Positions 16,378 through 25,539 are shown, counted from the first letter of the stretch. The stretch: 64,000 bases of DNA from Paracoccus sp041927875 (GCF_041927875.1 NZ_JBHFHN010000002.1); one strand, 5' to 3'. Numbers and translations are program-made. The notes: a model not told the origin generated them from the sequence alone.

Positions 16378-17310
16378 ATGAACGCCGCCCCAATTGCCAG
16401 CTTGCGCCAACCAGATCGCGTCAGTGCGGGGATGGCGCTGATGGTGCTGTTCTGCATCATCGCGCCGCTGATCGATGTCGCTGCGAAACTGGCCGCACAG
16501 ACGGTGCCGGTGGGCACAGTCACGCTGGCCCGCTTTGTCGTGCAGGCGCTGCTGATCGCGCCTTTGGTCTGGGCGCTGCACCTGCCGATGGCGATCCCGC
16601 GCGCGGCGCTGGGCCTGTCGGTTGCCCGCGCGGTGCTGTCGATCGTCTCGACGCTCAGCTTTGTCGGCGCGGTCAAGGTGATGCCGATTGCCGACGCCCT
16701 TGCCATCGCCTTTGTCGAGCCGTTCATCATCCTGCTGATTGGCTGGGCGGTCCTGAAGGAACAGGTCGGCCCGCGCCGCCTGGCCGCCGCCGGGATCGGC
16801 TTTGCCGGGGCACTGCTGGTCATCCAGCCCTCGTTCGCGCGGTTCGGGCTGACGGCGGTGCTGCCGCTGATCACCGCCGCCTCATTCGCGCTTTACATGT
16901 TGGTCACGCGGCATCTGACGCGGTTCGTGCATCCGGTGCCGATGCAGATGCAGACGGCGCTGATCGCGGTGCCGCTGACGCTGGCGGTGCTGGGCGTCGG
17001 CGGCGCGCTGAACGTCCCGGCGCTGACCCTGCACGCGCCGCAGGGCATCGACTGGATCTGGTGCGCAGGCGTCGGGATCTTCGCCACCGCCAGCCATGTC
17101 GCGATGGCCTATGCGCTGCGCTTTGCGCCCTCGGCCACGCTGGCCCCGCTGCACTATCTTGAGATTGTGACCGCCACCGCCTTCGGCTGGCTGGTGTTTG
17201 GCGATTTCCCCGCGGGCACAGTGTGGGCCGGGATCGCGGTGATCGTCGGATCGGGGCTTTACGTCATCTGGCGCGAAGGCCAAGCCCGTCCAGCGCCACC
17301 GCCAGCATAG
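16378..17310 (+). CDS. DMT-superfamily (EamA) permease
   Basis: A 310-residue membrane protein with about ten hydrophobic segments arranged as two EamA repeats (first about 20-155, second about 165-300). It includes the typical loop FVEPFIILLIGWAVLKEQVG and the repeat-2 equivalent LEIVTATAFGWLVFGDFPAG. EamA proteins export or import small metabolites; the substrate is not predictable here. The start at 16378 follows GGGGCGGTGATCGCTG. Its last 47 bases overlap, tail to tail, the 3' end of thiN on the other strand. Confidence 0.88.
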   Translation: MNAAPIASLRQPDRVSAGMALMVLFCIIAPLIDVAAKLAAQTVPVGTVTLARFVVQALLIAPLVWALHLPMAIPRAALGLSVARAVLSIVSTLSFVGAVKVMPIADALAIAFVEPFIILLIGWAVLKEQVGPRRLAAAGIGFAGALLVIQPSFARFGLTAVLPLITAASFALYMLVTRHLTRFVHPVPMQMQTALIAVPLTLAVLGVGGALNVPALTLHAPQGIDWIWCAGVGIFATASHVAMAYALRFAPSATLAPLHYLEIVTATAFGWLVFGDFPAGTVWAGIAVIVGSGLYVIWREGQARPAPPPA

Positions 17311-17917
17311 CTTTCGGCAAGATCACCAGCACATCGCCGGTCATCGACAAGGCCACCGGCCCGACCGCCCGGTTCGACGTGCCGACCCGCCCCGAGGGCG
17401 TCATCTCGATCCCGTCGATGGGCCAGTTCAGCCCCACCGACCGCCCCCGCACCACGCCCATCGGCCAGAGCGAGACCCGCGTATCTTTTGGCACCGCCAG
17501 TGCCAATTCCTTCGGGGCGCGAAAGATCAGATCCTCGCCGCCGATCAGCACCACGGGACGCGGGTCGTGGCACAGGACGGTCAGCGCCGCCAAAGCGTGA
17601 TCCATGCGCGGCCCGGTAAAGCCCACCGCCAGCACGAAGGGCGCGTCAATCCGGCGCAGACATTTGGCGAAATCGGTGCTGTCCTGCTCAGCCACCGGAT
17701 GTTGGCGCGCCTGCGGGATCGCCGCGCGCGCTGCCGCGCTGATGGAATCGAAATCGCCGATCACCGCCTCGGGCATCAGGCCCAGATCCAGCGCCGCATC
17801 GGCCCCGCCATCGGCCGCCACCACCACCGGCGCGATCCCCCGCGCCAGCGCAACGTCAGCCGCATCAACCGCCCCGCCCCCGATCAGCGTAACGCCGCGA
17901 TCCGTGCGAATGATCAT
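17264..17917 (-). CDS. thiN: Thiamine diphosphokinase
   Basis: A 217-residue thiamine pyrophosphokinase. It has the N-terminal catalytic motif region (VVVAADGGADAALDLGLMPEAVIGDFDSI) with the conserved DGGAD and GDFDS acidic residues, QDSTDFAKCL, and GFTGPRMDHALA, then a C-terminal beta domain. It makes thiamine diphosphate from thiamine and ATP. The ATG at 17917 overlaps the upstream DUF2842 stop (ATGA), so the two are coupled. The longer open frame to 17968 lies inside the DUF2842 gene and is rejected. Confidence 0.9.
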   Translation of the reverse strand: MIIRTDRGVTLIGGGAVDAADVALARGIAPVVVAADGGADAALDLGLMPEAVIGDFDSISAAARAAIPQARQHPVAEQDSTDFAKCLRRIDAPFVLAVGFTGPRMDHALAALTVLCHDPRPVVLIGGEDLIFRAPKELALAVPKDTRVSLWPMGVVRGRSVGLNWPIDGIEMTPSGRVGTSNRAVGPVALSMTGDVLVILPKAMLAVALDGLGLRAR

Positions 17918-18135
17918 TCCTCGCCCCGGCCGACGCCGTGGAACAGGCGTTTGAAGGGCAGCACCCACAGAAAGCCCAGGCCGACATAGACCGCCAGCTC
18001 GGCCCAGAACGGCAGCCGACCAAAGCGGCCATCGGCCCAGTTCACAAGGCTGACCGCCGCCACGATGTAAAGCGGCATCCAGATCACCAGCACGACAAGC
18101 GCCAGCCGTTTGCGGGTTTTCAGATCAAGCGCCAT
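17914..18135 (-). CDS. DUF2842 family small membrane protein
   Basis: A 73-residue protein with a basic N-terminus (MALDLKTRKRL) and two hydrophobic segments (LALVVLVIWMPLYIVAAVSL and AELAVYVGLGFLWVLPFKRL), ending FHGVGRGEE. This matches the alphaproteobacterial DUF2842 family, whose function is unknown. It starts after AGGAGGG and overlaps thiN by 4 bases. It probably sits in the inner membrane. Confidence 0.85.
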   Translation of the reverse strand: MALDLKTRKRLALVVLVIWMPLYIVAAVSLVNWADGRFGRLPFWAELAVYVGLGFLWVLPFKRLFHGVGRGEE

Positions 18136-18186
18136 GACGGCCCTCCTGTTGCAGCGCGTCGCATGTGGCGGCGTGGGGCGCTCCGC

Positions 18187-18213
18187 GGGGGATATTTATG
18201 CCAAGAAGAATGG
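18187..18213 (+). repeat. Dispersed 3'-end motif, copy 4a (head-to-head pair)
   Basis: GGGGGATATTTATGCCAAG then AAGAA on the plus strand. It pairs with copy 4b, its inverted partner. The preceding CGCTCCGC is the same as in front of copy 7. Confidence 0.6.
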
Positions 18214-18239
18214 CCTTTCTTCTTGGACCAAATATCCCC
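18188..18239 (-). terminator. Long hairpin made of two inverted motif copies, after purA
   Basis: The arms 18188-18210 and 18217-18239 pair (GGGGATATTT with AAATATCCCC, CCAAGAAGAA with TTCTTCTTGG). A 3-base mismatch separates the two blocks and the loop is 6 bases. It lies about 30 bases past the purA stop and before the DUF2842 gene. A small CGCCG-TTGG-CGGCG hairpin (18255-18268) precedes it on the purA strand. It would act in either direction. Confidence 0.65.
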
Positions 18240-18243
18240 GCCG
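18214..18243 (-). repeat. Dispersed 3'-end motif, copy 4b (after purA)
   Basis: On the minus strand CGGGGATATTTGGTCCAAG then AAGAAAGG, the closest to the consensus of all copies, in sense orientation downstream of purA. Confidence 0.7.
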
Positions 18244-18270
18244 GAGGCATCCGTCGCCGCCAACGGCGCC

Positions 18271-19563
18271 TTAGTCGACAAAGGGGTCACGCACCAGAAT
18301 GGTGTCGTCGCGTTCGGGACTGGTCGACAGCAGCGCCACCGGGCACTGGATCAGTTCCTCGACGCGGCGGACATATTTGATCGCCGCCGCCGGAAGATCC
18401 GCCCAGGAGCGCGCGCCCTGGGTCGATTCCTGCCAGCCCTCCATTTCCTCATAGATGGGCGTCACCTTGGCTTGCAGCGCGGCGGCGGTCGGCAAGTAGT
18501 CATATTGCACGCCGTCGATTTCATAGCCCACGCAGATCTTCAGCGTCTCGAACCCGTCCAGCACGTCCAGCTTGGTTAGCGCGATGCCGTTGACGCCGGA
18601 AATCGCGCAGGTCTGGCGCACCAGCACCGCATCGAACCAGCCGCAGCGGCGTTTGCGGCCGGTGACGGTGCCGAACTCATGCCCGCGTTCGCCCAGCCGC
18701 TGACCATCGGCGTCATGCAGTTCGGTCGGGAACGGTCCTTCGCCGACACGGGTCGTATAGGCCTTGACGATGCCCAGCACGAAGCCGATGGCCGACGGCC
18801 CCATGCCGGTGCCGGTCGCGGCCATGCCCGACATCGTGGTCGAGGATGTGACATAGGGATAGGTGCCGAAATCGATGTCCAGCAGGCTGCCCTGCGCGCC
18901 CTCGAACAGGATGCGTTTGCCGGCACGGCGTTCCTCGTCCAGGACTTTCCAGACCGGCGCGGCAAAGGGCAGCAGTTTCGGCGCGATCTCCATCAGGCGG
19001 GCCTTCAGATCGGCGCGGTCGATGGGGGTGGCGCCCAGGCCCGCGCGCAGGGCGTCATGATGGGCCAGCAGGCGATCAAGACGGGCGTCCAGCGTTTCCT
19101 CATCGCCCAGATCGGCCAGGCGGATGGTGCGGCGGCCCACCTTGTCCTCATAGGCCGGGCCAATGCCGCGCCCGGTGGTGCCGATGCGCGCCGCGCCCGC
19201 GGCCTCTTCGCGCAGCTTGTCCAGATCCTGATGCAGCGGCAGGATCAGCGGCGTGTTTTCGGCAATGATCAGGTTGTCGGTGCCGATCTTGACGCCCTGC
19301 GCCGCCAGCTTGTCGATCTCGGCAAACAGCGCCCAAGGGTCCAGCACCACGCCATTGCCGATCACCGCCAGCTTGCCGGGGCGCACGATCCCCGAGGGCA
19401 GCAGCGACAGTTTGAACACCTGATTGCCGATGACCAGCGTGTGCCCGGCATTGTGGCCGCCCTGAAAGCGCGCGATCACATCGGCGCGTTCCGACAGCCA
19501 GTCGACGATCTTGCCCTTGCCCTCGTCGCCCCATTGCGCGCCAACGACCACCACATTTGCCAT
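18271..19563 (-). CDS. purA: Adenylosuccinate synthetase
   Basis: A 430-residue PurA with the GTP-binding GDEGKGKIVDWL near the N-terminus (residues 12-23), the GGHNAGHT IMP/aspartate loop, GTTGRGIGPAYEDK and a C-terminal base-recognition region. It joins IMP and aspartate with GTP to form adenylosuccinate, the first committed step to AMP. I set the start at 19563 (MANVVVVGAQWG), preceded by AAAGGACGGCAG. An in-frame start 7 codons upstream is possible. It is transcribed alone, divergently from secG. Confidence 0.97.
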   Translation of the reverse strand: MANVVVVGAQWGDEGKGKIVDWLSERADVIARFQGGHNAGHTLVIGNQVFKLSLLPSGIVRPGKLAVIGNGVVLDPWALFAEIDKLAAQGVKIGTDNLIIAENTPLILPLHQDLDKLREEAAGAARIGTTGRGIGPAYEDKVGRRTIRLADLGDEETLDARLDRLLAHHDALRAGLGATPIDRADLKARLMEIAPKLLPFAAPVWKVLDEERRAGKRILFEGAQGSLLDIDFGTYPYVTSSTTMSGMAATGTGMGPSAIGFVLGIVKAYTTRVGEGPFPTELHDADGQRLGERGHEFGTVTGRKRRCGWFDAVLVRQTCAISGVNGIALTKLDVLDGFETLKICVGYEIDGVQYDYLPTAAALQAKVTPIYEEMEGWQESTQGARSWADLPAAAIKYVRRVEELIQCPVALLSTSPERDDTILVRDPFVD

Positions 19564-19721
19564 ATCTGCCGTCCTTTCGGTCAAACCCCGTGATCTATAA
19601 CGAGCCTCGGCGCGGTGGGAAAGGGCAGACCGGGCCTGCGGCGCGGCAAGCCGGGAAAGGGTTGCGCGGGCCGACCGATGGGCCTAGATAGGCGCGTCAT
19701 TCCAACAAGGGGCTGTCTGCC

Positions 19722-20156
19722 GTGGAAAACGTCGTTCTGACCATTCTTCTGATTCTGGCCGTGCTGCTGATCGGCGTGGTTCTGATCCAGCGGTCGGAAG
19801 GCGGCGGTCTGGGCATGGGTGGCGGATCGGGCGTGATGACCGGGCGGCAGGCGGCCAATGCGCTGACCCGCGCGACCTGGATTCTGGGTGCGGGCTTCAT
19901 GGCGGCGGCTTTGGCGATGACGATCATCGCGGCGCGCAATGCCGCCGGTGTGTCGGTGGTCGACCGGATCATCGACAGCGCCCCGGCCACCCCGGCGCCT
20001 GCCCCGGCCAGCGACGGCCTGATCCAGCTGGCCCCGCCGCGCAGTGACGCGCCGCTGACCCCGCCCCCGGCCGAGGACGCGGCGGCAGCGCCTGCGCCGG
20101 TTGCACCGGTCGAGACGGCGCCCGCCACCCCGGCACCCGCTGCGCCCGGCAACTGA
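19722..20156 (+). CDS. secG: Preprotein translocase subunit SecG
   Basis: A 144-residue protein with two membrane segments: residues 3-23, and residues 46-67 after the loop QRSEGGGLGMGGGSG. This is the SecG signature. It joins SecYE in the translocon. The C-terminal 65 residues are Ala/Pro-rich, a common alphaproteobacterial extension. The start codon is GTG at 19722. It precedes pyrG in the same direction, a frequent arrangement. Confidence 0.93.
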   Translation: MENVVLTILLILAVLLIGVVLIQRSEGGGLGMGGGSGVMTGRQAANALTRATWILGAGFMAAALAMTIIAARNAAGVSVVDRIIDSAPATPAPAPASDGLIQLAPPRSDAPLTPPPAEDAAAAPAPVAPVETAPATPAPAAPGN

Positions 20157-20308
20157 TCCACAAGAGCTTGGCCTGTATCGCGGGCCGGTGACTATCCCTT
20201 GCGTTCCCGTTGCGGGGCGGGCGCGAATCTGTTATGTCTTGTCTCCCGTGATGGTTGGCCTTCGCGCCTGCCGAAATCCTGATTTTTCGCTTCACGGGGG
20301 CCCCTGCC

Positions 20309-21955
20309 ATGGCAAGATATGTGTTCATTACCGGGGGCGTGGTGTCGTCGTTGGGCAAGGGCCTGGCCTCGGCGGCGCTTGGCGCGCTGTTGCAGGCGCG
20401 CGGCTATACCGTGCGGCTGCGCAAGCTGGACCCCTATCTGAACGTCGATCCCGGCACCATGTCGCCCTTTGAACATGGCGAGGTCTTCGTGACCGATGAC
20501 GGCGCGGAAACCGACCTGGACCTGGGCCATTACGAACGCTTCACCGGGGTTCACGCCCGCAAGACCGATTCCATCAGCTCGGGCCGGATCTATTCCAACG
20601 TGCTGGAAAAGGAACGGCGTGGCGCCTATCTGGGCAAGACGATCCAGGTGATCCCGCATGTGACCAATGAAATCAAGGACTTCCTGTCCATCGGCGATGA
20701 TGAGGTCGATTTCATGCTGTGCGAGATCGGCGGCACGGTGGGCGACATCGAGGGCCTGCCCTTCTTCGAGGCGATCCGCCAGTTCATCCACGAACGCCCG
20801 CGCGGCGAATGTATCCTGATGCATCTGACACTGCTGCCCTATCTGCGCGCCAGTGGTGAGCTGAAGACAAAGCCGACCCAGCACAGCGTCAAGGAACTGC
20901 AATCCATCGGCCTTGCGCCGGATGTGCTGGTCTGCCGGTCGGAGCACCCGATCCCTGACAAGGAACGCGCCAAGATCGCGCTGTTCTGCAACGTGCGACC
21001 CGATGCGGTGATCCCGGCCTATGACCTGAAGTCGATCTATGAGGCGCCGCTGGCCTATCACCGCGCGGGTCTGGATCAGGCGGTGCTGGACGCCTTCGGC
21101 ATCCGCCCCGCGCCGCGCCCCGATCTGTCGCGGTGGGAAGACGTGATGGACCGGCTGACCCATGCCGAGGGCAAGGTGCGCATCGCCATCGTCGGCAAGT
21201 ACACCCAGCTTGAGGACGCCTATAAATCCATCGCCGAGGCGCTGACGCATGGCGGCATGGCTAACCGTGTGCGGGTCAAGGCCGACTGGATCGCCGCCGA
21301 GGATATCGAGGCCGAGGGCGGCATTCACCTGCTGGACGGCTATCACGGCATCCTGGTGCCCGGCGGCTTTGGCGAACGCGGCACCGAGGGCATGATCGCC
21401 GCCGCCCGCTATGCGCGCGAGCGCAAGGTGCCCTATTTCGGCATCTGTCTGGGGATGCAGATGGCGGTGATCGAGGCCGCGCGCAACCTGGCGGGGATCG
21501 AGGATGCCGGTTCCGAAGAGTTCGACCATGAGGCCGGCGAGACCCGCTTTACCCCCATCGTCTATCACCTGAAGGAATGGGTGCAGGGCAATTACACCGT
21601 GCAGCGCAAGGTCGATGACGACAAGGGCGGCACGATGCGGCTGGGCGCCTATAGCGCGGTGCTGACGCCGGGATCGCGGATCAGCGGGATCTATGATGGC
21701 GCGGTCGAGATCGAGGACCGCCACCGCCATCGCTATGAGGTGGATGGCCGTTACCGCGACCAGCTTGAGGCCGTGGGCCTGCGGTTTTCCGGCATGTCGC
21801 CCGATGGTCGCCTGCCCGAGGTGGTCGAGTATGCCGATCATCCCTGGTTCATCGGCGTGCAGGCCCATCCCGAACTGAAGTCGAAACCCTTCAGCCCCGC
21901 GCCCCTGTTTGCCGATTTCGTGCGCGCCGCGAAAGAGAATGAGCGGATGGTCTAG
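20309..21955 (+). CDS. pyrG: CTP synthase
   Basis: A 548-residue two-domain enzyme. The N-terminal amidoligase domain begins MARYVFITGGVVSSLGKGL (P-loop) and includes the CEIGGTVGDIEG segment. The C-terminal class I glutamine amidotransferase domain has GFGERGTEGM and the nucleophile in YFGICLGMQ, with the His-Glu of the triad in AHPELKSKP. It aminates UTP to CTP. The start at 20309 was chosen by homology; the preceding CACGGGGGCC is a modest ribosome site. It follows secG after about 150 bases. Confidence 0.98.
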   Translation: MARYVFITGGVVSSLGKGLASAALGALLQARGYTVRLRKLDPYLNVDPGTMSPFEHGEVFVTDDGAETDLDLGHYERFTGVHARKTDSISSGRIYSNVLEKERRGAYLGKTIQVIPHVTNEIKDFLSIGDDEVDFMLCEIGGTVGDIEGLPFFEAIRQFIHERPRGECILMHLTLLPYLRASGELKTKPTQHSVKELQSIGLAPDVLVCRSEHPIPDKERAKIALFCNVRPDAVIPAYDLKSIYEAPLAYHRAGLDQAVLDAFGIRPAPRPDLSRWEDVMDRLTHAEGKVRIAIVGKYTQLEDAYKSIAEALTHGGMANRVRVKADWIAAEDIEAEGGIHLLDGYHGILVPGGFGERGTEGMIAAARYARERKVPYFGICLGMQMAVIEAARNLAGIEDAGSEEFDHEAGETRFTPIVYHLKEWVQGNYTVQRKVDDDKGGTMRLGAYSAVLTPGSRISGIYDGAVEIEDRHRHRYEVDGRYRDQLEAVGLRFSGMSPDGRLPEVVEYADHPWFIGVQAHPELKSKPFSPAPLFADFVRAAKENERMV

Positions 21956-22346
21956 ACGCCTGCGGCAGGCGGGGGGCGGCGGTCGTCGCCCGAACCTGCC
22001 GGATGCCTCGGGGTCTTGGCAGCTTGCCTTTGTTCGGCGGACATGTCGGCCTGAGCGCGACAAGCTCTTTCGCGCAGCCGGGGACAAAGGGCCGCGTGCC
22101 CCGTCAGCCGCCCAGCCATGATCGACAGCGGCCAAGCCGCCAAGCACTGACCCGCTGGCCGCCTTGAAGCACGGCGCACCGCTGGGTCGCCCGACGGCAC
22201 CGGGGGCCGAGCGGAACACGCCGCAGCCCTGCGACCACGGCGGGGGTGGCCTTTGCGACGGTGGCGACCTAGGCTTGGCGTGGCCGCGTGATCGCACGGC
22301 GAATGCCAAACGGCGGCCCTGACTGACCACGAGCGAAAGGAAGCCG
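21956..22346. other. Non-coding stretch after pyrG
   Basis: I see no gene in these 391 bases. Frames on both strands are short, Arg/Pro-rich and without motifs. CGCCTGC-G-GCAGGCG just after the pyrG stop is palindromic but has no usable loop. Confidence 0.55.
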
Positions 22347-22547
22347 ATGTTGAACCCTGACCTGCCGCTGGTGTTGCGCGTGATCCTTGTGGCGCTGCCG
22401 CTTCTGGCCTCGGCCTATGGATTTGCGACCGGATCGATCCTGCTGGGGGTGATCGGCATTGCGGTGGGCGGCTGGCTGTTCAACCGGCTGTTCCTGCTCG
22501 GCGCCCCAGCCGACGACCGCCCCATCGACCGCGACCACGATCTTTAG
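22347..22547 (+). CDS. Small hydrophobic protein of unknown function
   Basis: A 66-residue protein preceded by a good ribosome site (GAAAGGAAGCCG). It contains two hydrophobic stretches (VLRVILVALPLLASAYGFA and LLGVIGIAVGGWLFNRLFLL) and an acidic end (PADDRPIDRDHDL). It is probably an inner-membrane protein. I do not recognise a named family. Its codon use matches its neighbours, which supports a real gene despite the short length. Confidence 0.7.
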   Translation: MLNPDLPLVLRVILVALPLLASAYGFATGSILLGVIGIAVGGWLFNRLFLLGAPADDRPIDRDHDL

Positions 22548-23728
22548 GGGCTGCGCTTGTCGCCTGGCGGCACATGGTCGGGCGGGCCGATGGCGTTGCC
22601 AGCACGAGGCGCGGGACGGTCGCGTGAACCAGCGGGCAATCCAACTGTCGCTTGGTCCCGCTGTCGTTCGCCGCACACCGCGGGCCGTTGTTCGCCCCCG
22701 CGCAGGATGTGGGCCAGCCCTGACACTGATGAGGCCGCGCGCGCGACGACCCACCGGTGATGCAGCATAGCCTTGGCCGATGCGCGGTTGAGGTGGCCGC
22801 ACGCCGGTGCCGGCCGCAAGGGGCGCAAGTTGACCAGTTGGCAGGTGCGGCGCGTATCTGGGACAGCACCGGGGTCGACGGGCCGTTCGCCATGAAAGCG
22901 TGGTTGATCGCCACCGAGCCACCGGCAATAAGACGCGGCGTCTGCGCGGTTCGCGTGGCGACCCCGGCTAACCCCTGTCTGATCTCAATGAGCCAGTCGC
23001 GGGCAGCGACGAAGAAGACGAAGCCCATCAAGCTGGTGGCGGCATTCGCGCAGCGGCGGGCTGGCCTGGACCCCCGGTTCATCCGTGAGCGTCCCGCACA
23101 AGGCGCCCGGGTCGCAGGCCGCATCGGCGATGACCTGGCGCACACCGGCAAGCTTCTCTCAGGTCGTCGGCCTGCCGGCTGTCGGGATGAGCCGCGCCGG
23201 GGAGCCCGGTAATATCAACGGCAGCGTGGATCTTCCTCATCAGGCTGCCACGCGAACGCGCAATGAAATGACGCCGAGGCTCCGGGGCCTGCCATTGCCA
23301 TCTTCGCCTCGCGGGGGCAGTGGATCCAGCGCGCCACAGTGGCGGGCTGGTCTGGTGGTCATCCTCGCCATGCGGCCATCATGATCAGCGTTCCCGAGAT
23401 TTGGGATCATCCGGTGATGCGCTTTCGCCATGCACGCGCTTGATCCCTCATGTGTTCCGGTGCCGAAGCGCCCTCGATACCCATGTCTCGCGCGCAGTGG
23501 GTCCGAGCGGTTTCGATGCAACACCAAGCGGGTGGCGGCCCATGGCGCGCGCGCAATGAAGCGCACCGTCTGACGGGCTCGTGTTATGCACCAGTGCATG
23601 TCCCGCCCCGCGCGCTGACGATGCGCAGGGCCAACGCCGGTGCCGCGCGAGTGGCAATCCTGCCCCCGCGCCTTTGATCTGTCCTTCCCGGTCAGGGCGC
23701 CGATGCGGCACGTCGGCGCTGAATCCCC
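22548..23728. other. Gene-poor stretch with mobile-element debris
   Basis: There is no intact gene in 1181 bases between the small membrane protein and radC. Its right half holds a decayed IS5-family transposase on the minus strand (annotated separately). The rest (22548-22975 and 23350-23728) gives only short, low-complexity frames. It looks like an old insertion site that has lost its genes. Confidence 0.65.
22978..23345 (-). pseudogene. Decayed IS5-family transposase
   Basis: Three pieces of an IS5-type DDE transposase can be read in order on the minus strand, but in different frames. The first is RSRGSLMRKIHAAVD at about 23258-23214, the equivalent of the usual RSRGGLTTKIHAAVD. The second is QVIADAACDPGALCGTLTDE at about 23140-23080, matching the VIADKGYDADALR block around the second catalytic aspartate. 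The third is TSLMGFVFFVAARDWL near 23025-22980, matching the C-terminal end. The first catalytic aspartate and the DDE glutamate region are missing or scrambled. It is a non-functional relic, and I cannot define the terminal inverted repeats. Confidence 0.72.
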
Positions 23729-24487
23729 CTATAGATACCCCTGCGCGCGAAAGCTGATTTCGCGGCTTTTGCCGATGATGATGTGGTCATGCAGCACGAG
23801 GCCCAGCACCTCGGCGCCCTGGCGGATGCGGTCGGTCATTGCCAGATCCTGTTCGGATGGCGTCGGATCGCCGGAGGGATGGTTGTGGACCAGGATCAGC
23901 GCCGAGGCGTTCAGCTCCAACCCGCGCTTGATCACCTCACGCGGGTAGACGGGGACGTGATCGACGGTGCCACGGGCCTGCTCCTCATCCGCGATCAGGA
24001 CGTTCTTGCGATCCAGATAGAGCACCCGGAACTGTTCGATATCGCGATGCGCCATGGCGGTGTGGCAATAATCAAGCAGCGCCGCCCATGAGGTCAGCAC
24101 CGGGCGCTGCATGACCCGTGCGCGGGCCAGGCGTTGTGCCGCGGCCTCGACGACTTTCAGTTCGGTGATGACGGCCTCGCCCACACCCGGCACCTCGGCC
24201 AGACGGGAGGGTGCGGCGCTGATGACGCGACCGAAATCACCGAACGCCTCGATCAGGTGGCGGGCCAGCGGCTTGACGTCCTGGCGGGGAATGGCGCGAA
24301 ACAGCACCAGTTCCAGCAGTTCGTAATCCGGCATCGCCCCGGCCCCGCCGTCGCGAAACCGGTCGCGCAGCCGCGCCCGGTGATCGCGCAGGTAGGAGGG
24401 CAGCCTTCCGCCGGGGACCGCCGCAACCCCCTCTGCGCCGCGAAACAGCGGCAAGGGCGGCTCGGAAAGGGCGCGATTCGGGTCCAT
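23729..24487 (-). CDS. radC: RadC family JAB-domain protein
   Basis: A 252-residue protein. An N-terminal helix-hairpin-helix region (DYELLELVLFRAIPRQDVKPLARHL and VPGVGEAVITELK) is followed by a JAB/MPN metalloprotease-like domain with LVHNHPSGDPTPSEQD, giving the H-x-H-x10-D zinc site. RadC proteins were linked to DNA repair, but the biochemical role is unsettled. I prefer the ATG at 24487 (MDPNRALSEP) over 24553, although neither has a strong ribosome site. It is transcribed divergently from ppk2. Confidence 0.9.
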   Translation of the reverse strand: MDPNRALSEPPLPLFRGAEGVAAVPGGRLPSYLRDHRARLRDRFRDGGAGAMPDYELLELVLFRAIPRQDVKPLARHLIEAFGDFGRVISAAPSRLAEVPGVGEAVITELKVVEAAAQRLARARVMQRPVLTSWAALLDYCHTAMAHRDIEQFRVLYLDRKNVLIADEEQARGTVDHVPVYPREVIKRGLELNASALILVHNHPSGDPTPSEQDLAMTDRIRQGAEVLGLVLHDHIIIGKSREISFRAQGYL

Positions 24488-24610
24488 GGCCCAGACTTGC
24501 CCGAAAATCCTTTCCAAAGGCTTAACACGCGATGTCGAAATCCTGCTACACAACTGCCACAGAGGCGCGTTAGATCAAGCCGACCCGCCATGACCGCGCA
24601 GGAGACCGCG

Positions 24611-25534
24611 ATGACCGACGACACCCCCGCCGCAGCCGCCAATCTGGACTGGCTGGAGGCCGAACTGGCCGACACGCTGGACGAGGATTTCGAGATCGAG
24701 CTGGAAGACGCGGTGCTGTCGCAGGAGATCAAGAAGATCTACCGCGAGACCCATCCCGAAACGATCCCGCGGCCACAGTATTTCAGCGCGCTGCTGCGGC
24801 TTCAGGCCGAGCTGATCAAGATGCAGGACTGGGTGCAGGCCAGTGGCGAAAAGATCGTGGTGCTGTTCGAGGGCCGCGACAGCGCCGGCAAGGGCGGCGC
24901 GATCAAGCGCATCACCCAGCGCCTGAACCCGCGGGTGGCGCGCGTGGTGGCGCTGCCGGCGCCCTCGGACCGGGAAAAGACGCAATGGTATTTCCAGCGC
25001 TATGTGCCGCATCTGCCCGCTGCGGGCGAAATGGTGCTGTTCGACCGGTCCTGGTATAACCGCGCAGGCGTCGAGCGGGTGATGGGCTTCGCCAGCGAGG
25101 ATCAGGTCGAGCAGTTCTTCAACGACGTCCCCGAGTTCGAGCGGATGCTGGTGCGGTCGGGCATCCGGCTGATCAAATACTGGTTCTCGATAACCGATGA
25201 GGAACAGCAGATGCGGTTCCTGATGCGCATCCATGACCCGATGAAGCAGTGGAAACTGTCGCCGATGGACCTGCAAAGCCGGGTGCGCTGGGAACAGTAT
25301 ACCAAGGCCAAGGAGGAAATGCTGGCGCGCACCAACATTCCCGAGGCGCCGTGGTATATCGTTGAAGGCAATGACAAAAAGCGCGCGCGGCTGAACGTGA
25401 TGGACCACCTGCTGAGCCAGGTGCCCTATGCCGAGGTGCCGCATGATCCGATCACCCTGCCCGAGCGGGTGTTCAACCCCGAGTATGAACGCGAGGTGCT
25501 GCCGCGCGACCTATATGTGCCGCAGAAATATTGA
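24611..25534 (+). CDS. ppk2: Polyphosphate kinase 2
   Basis: A 307-residue PPK2-family enzyme with Walker A FEGRDSAGKGGAIKRI, Walker B-like FDRSWYNRAGVERVMGF, and the lid arginines in between (PSDREKTQWYFQRYV). This single-domain type transfers phosphate between polyphosphate and nucleoside (di)phosphates; class I members favour making NTP from NDP. The N-terminus is acidic (DTLDEDFEIELEDAV). The ATG at 24611 is preceded by AGGAGACCGCG. An ATG 7 codons upstream is weaker. It is followed directly by a motif copy and the DUF1330 gene. Confidence 0.94.
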   Translation: MTDDTPAAAANLDWLEAELADTLDEDFEIELEDAVLSQEIKKIYRETHPETIPRPQYFSALLRLQAELIKMQDWVQASGEKIVVLFEGRDSAGKGGAIKRITQRLNPRVARVVALPAPSDREKTQWYFQRYVPHLPAAGEMVLFDRSWYNRAGVERVMGFASEDQVEQFFNDVPEFERMLVRSGIRLIKYWFSITDEEQQMRFLMRIHDPMKQWKLSPMDLQSRVRWEQYTKAKEEMLARTNIPEAPWYIVEGNDKKRARLNVMDHLLSQVPYAEVPHDPITLPERVFNPEYEREVLPRDLYVPQKY

Positions 25535-25539
25535 CCAGG

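Noticed and set aside
22480..23151. A 223-codon minus-strand frame as an intact gene
   Set aside because: Only a short part matches the C-terminus of an IS5 transposase; the rest is out-of-frame debris. It is treated as part of a pseudogene region.
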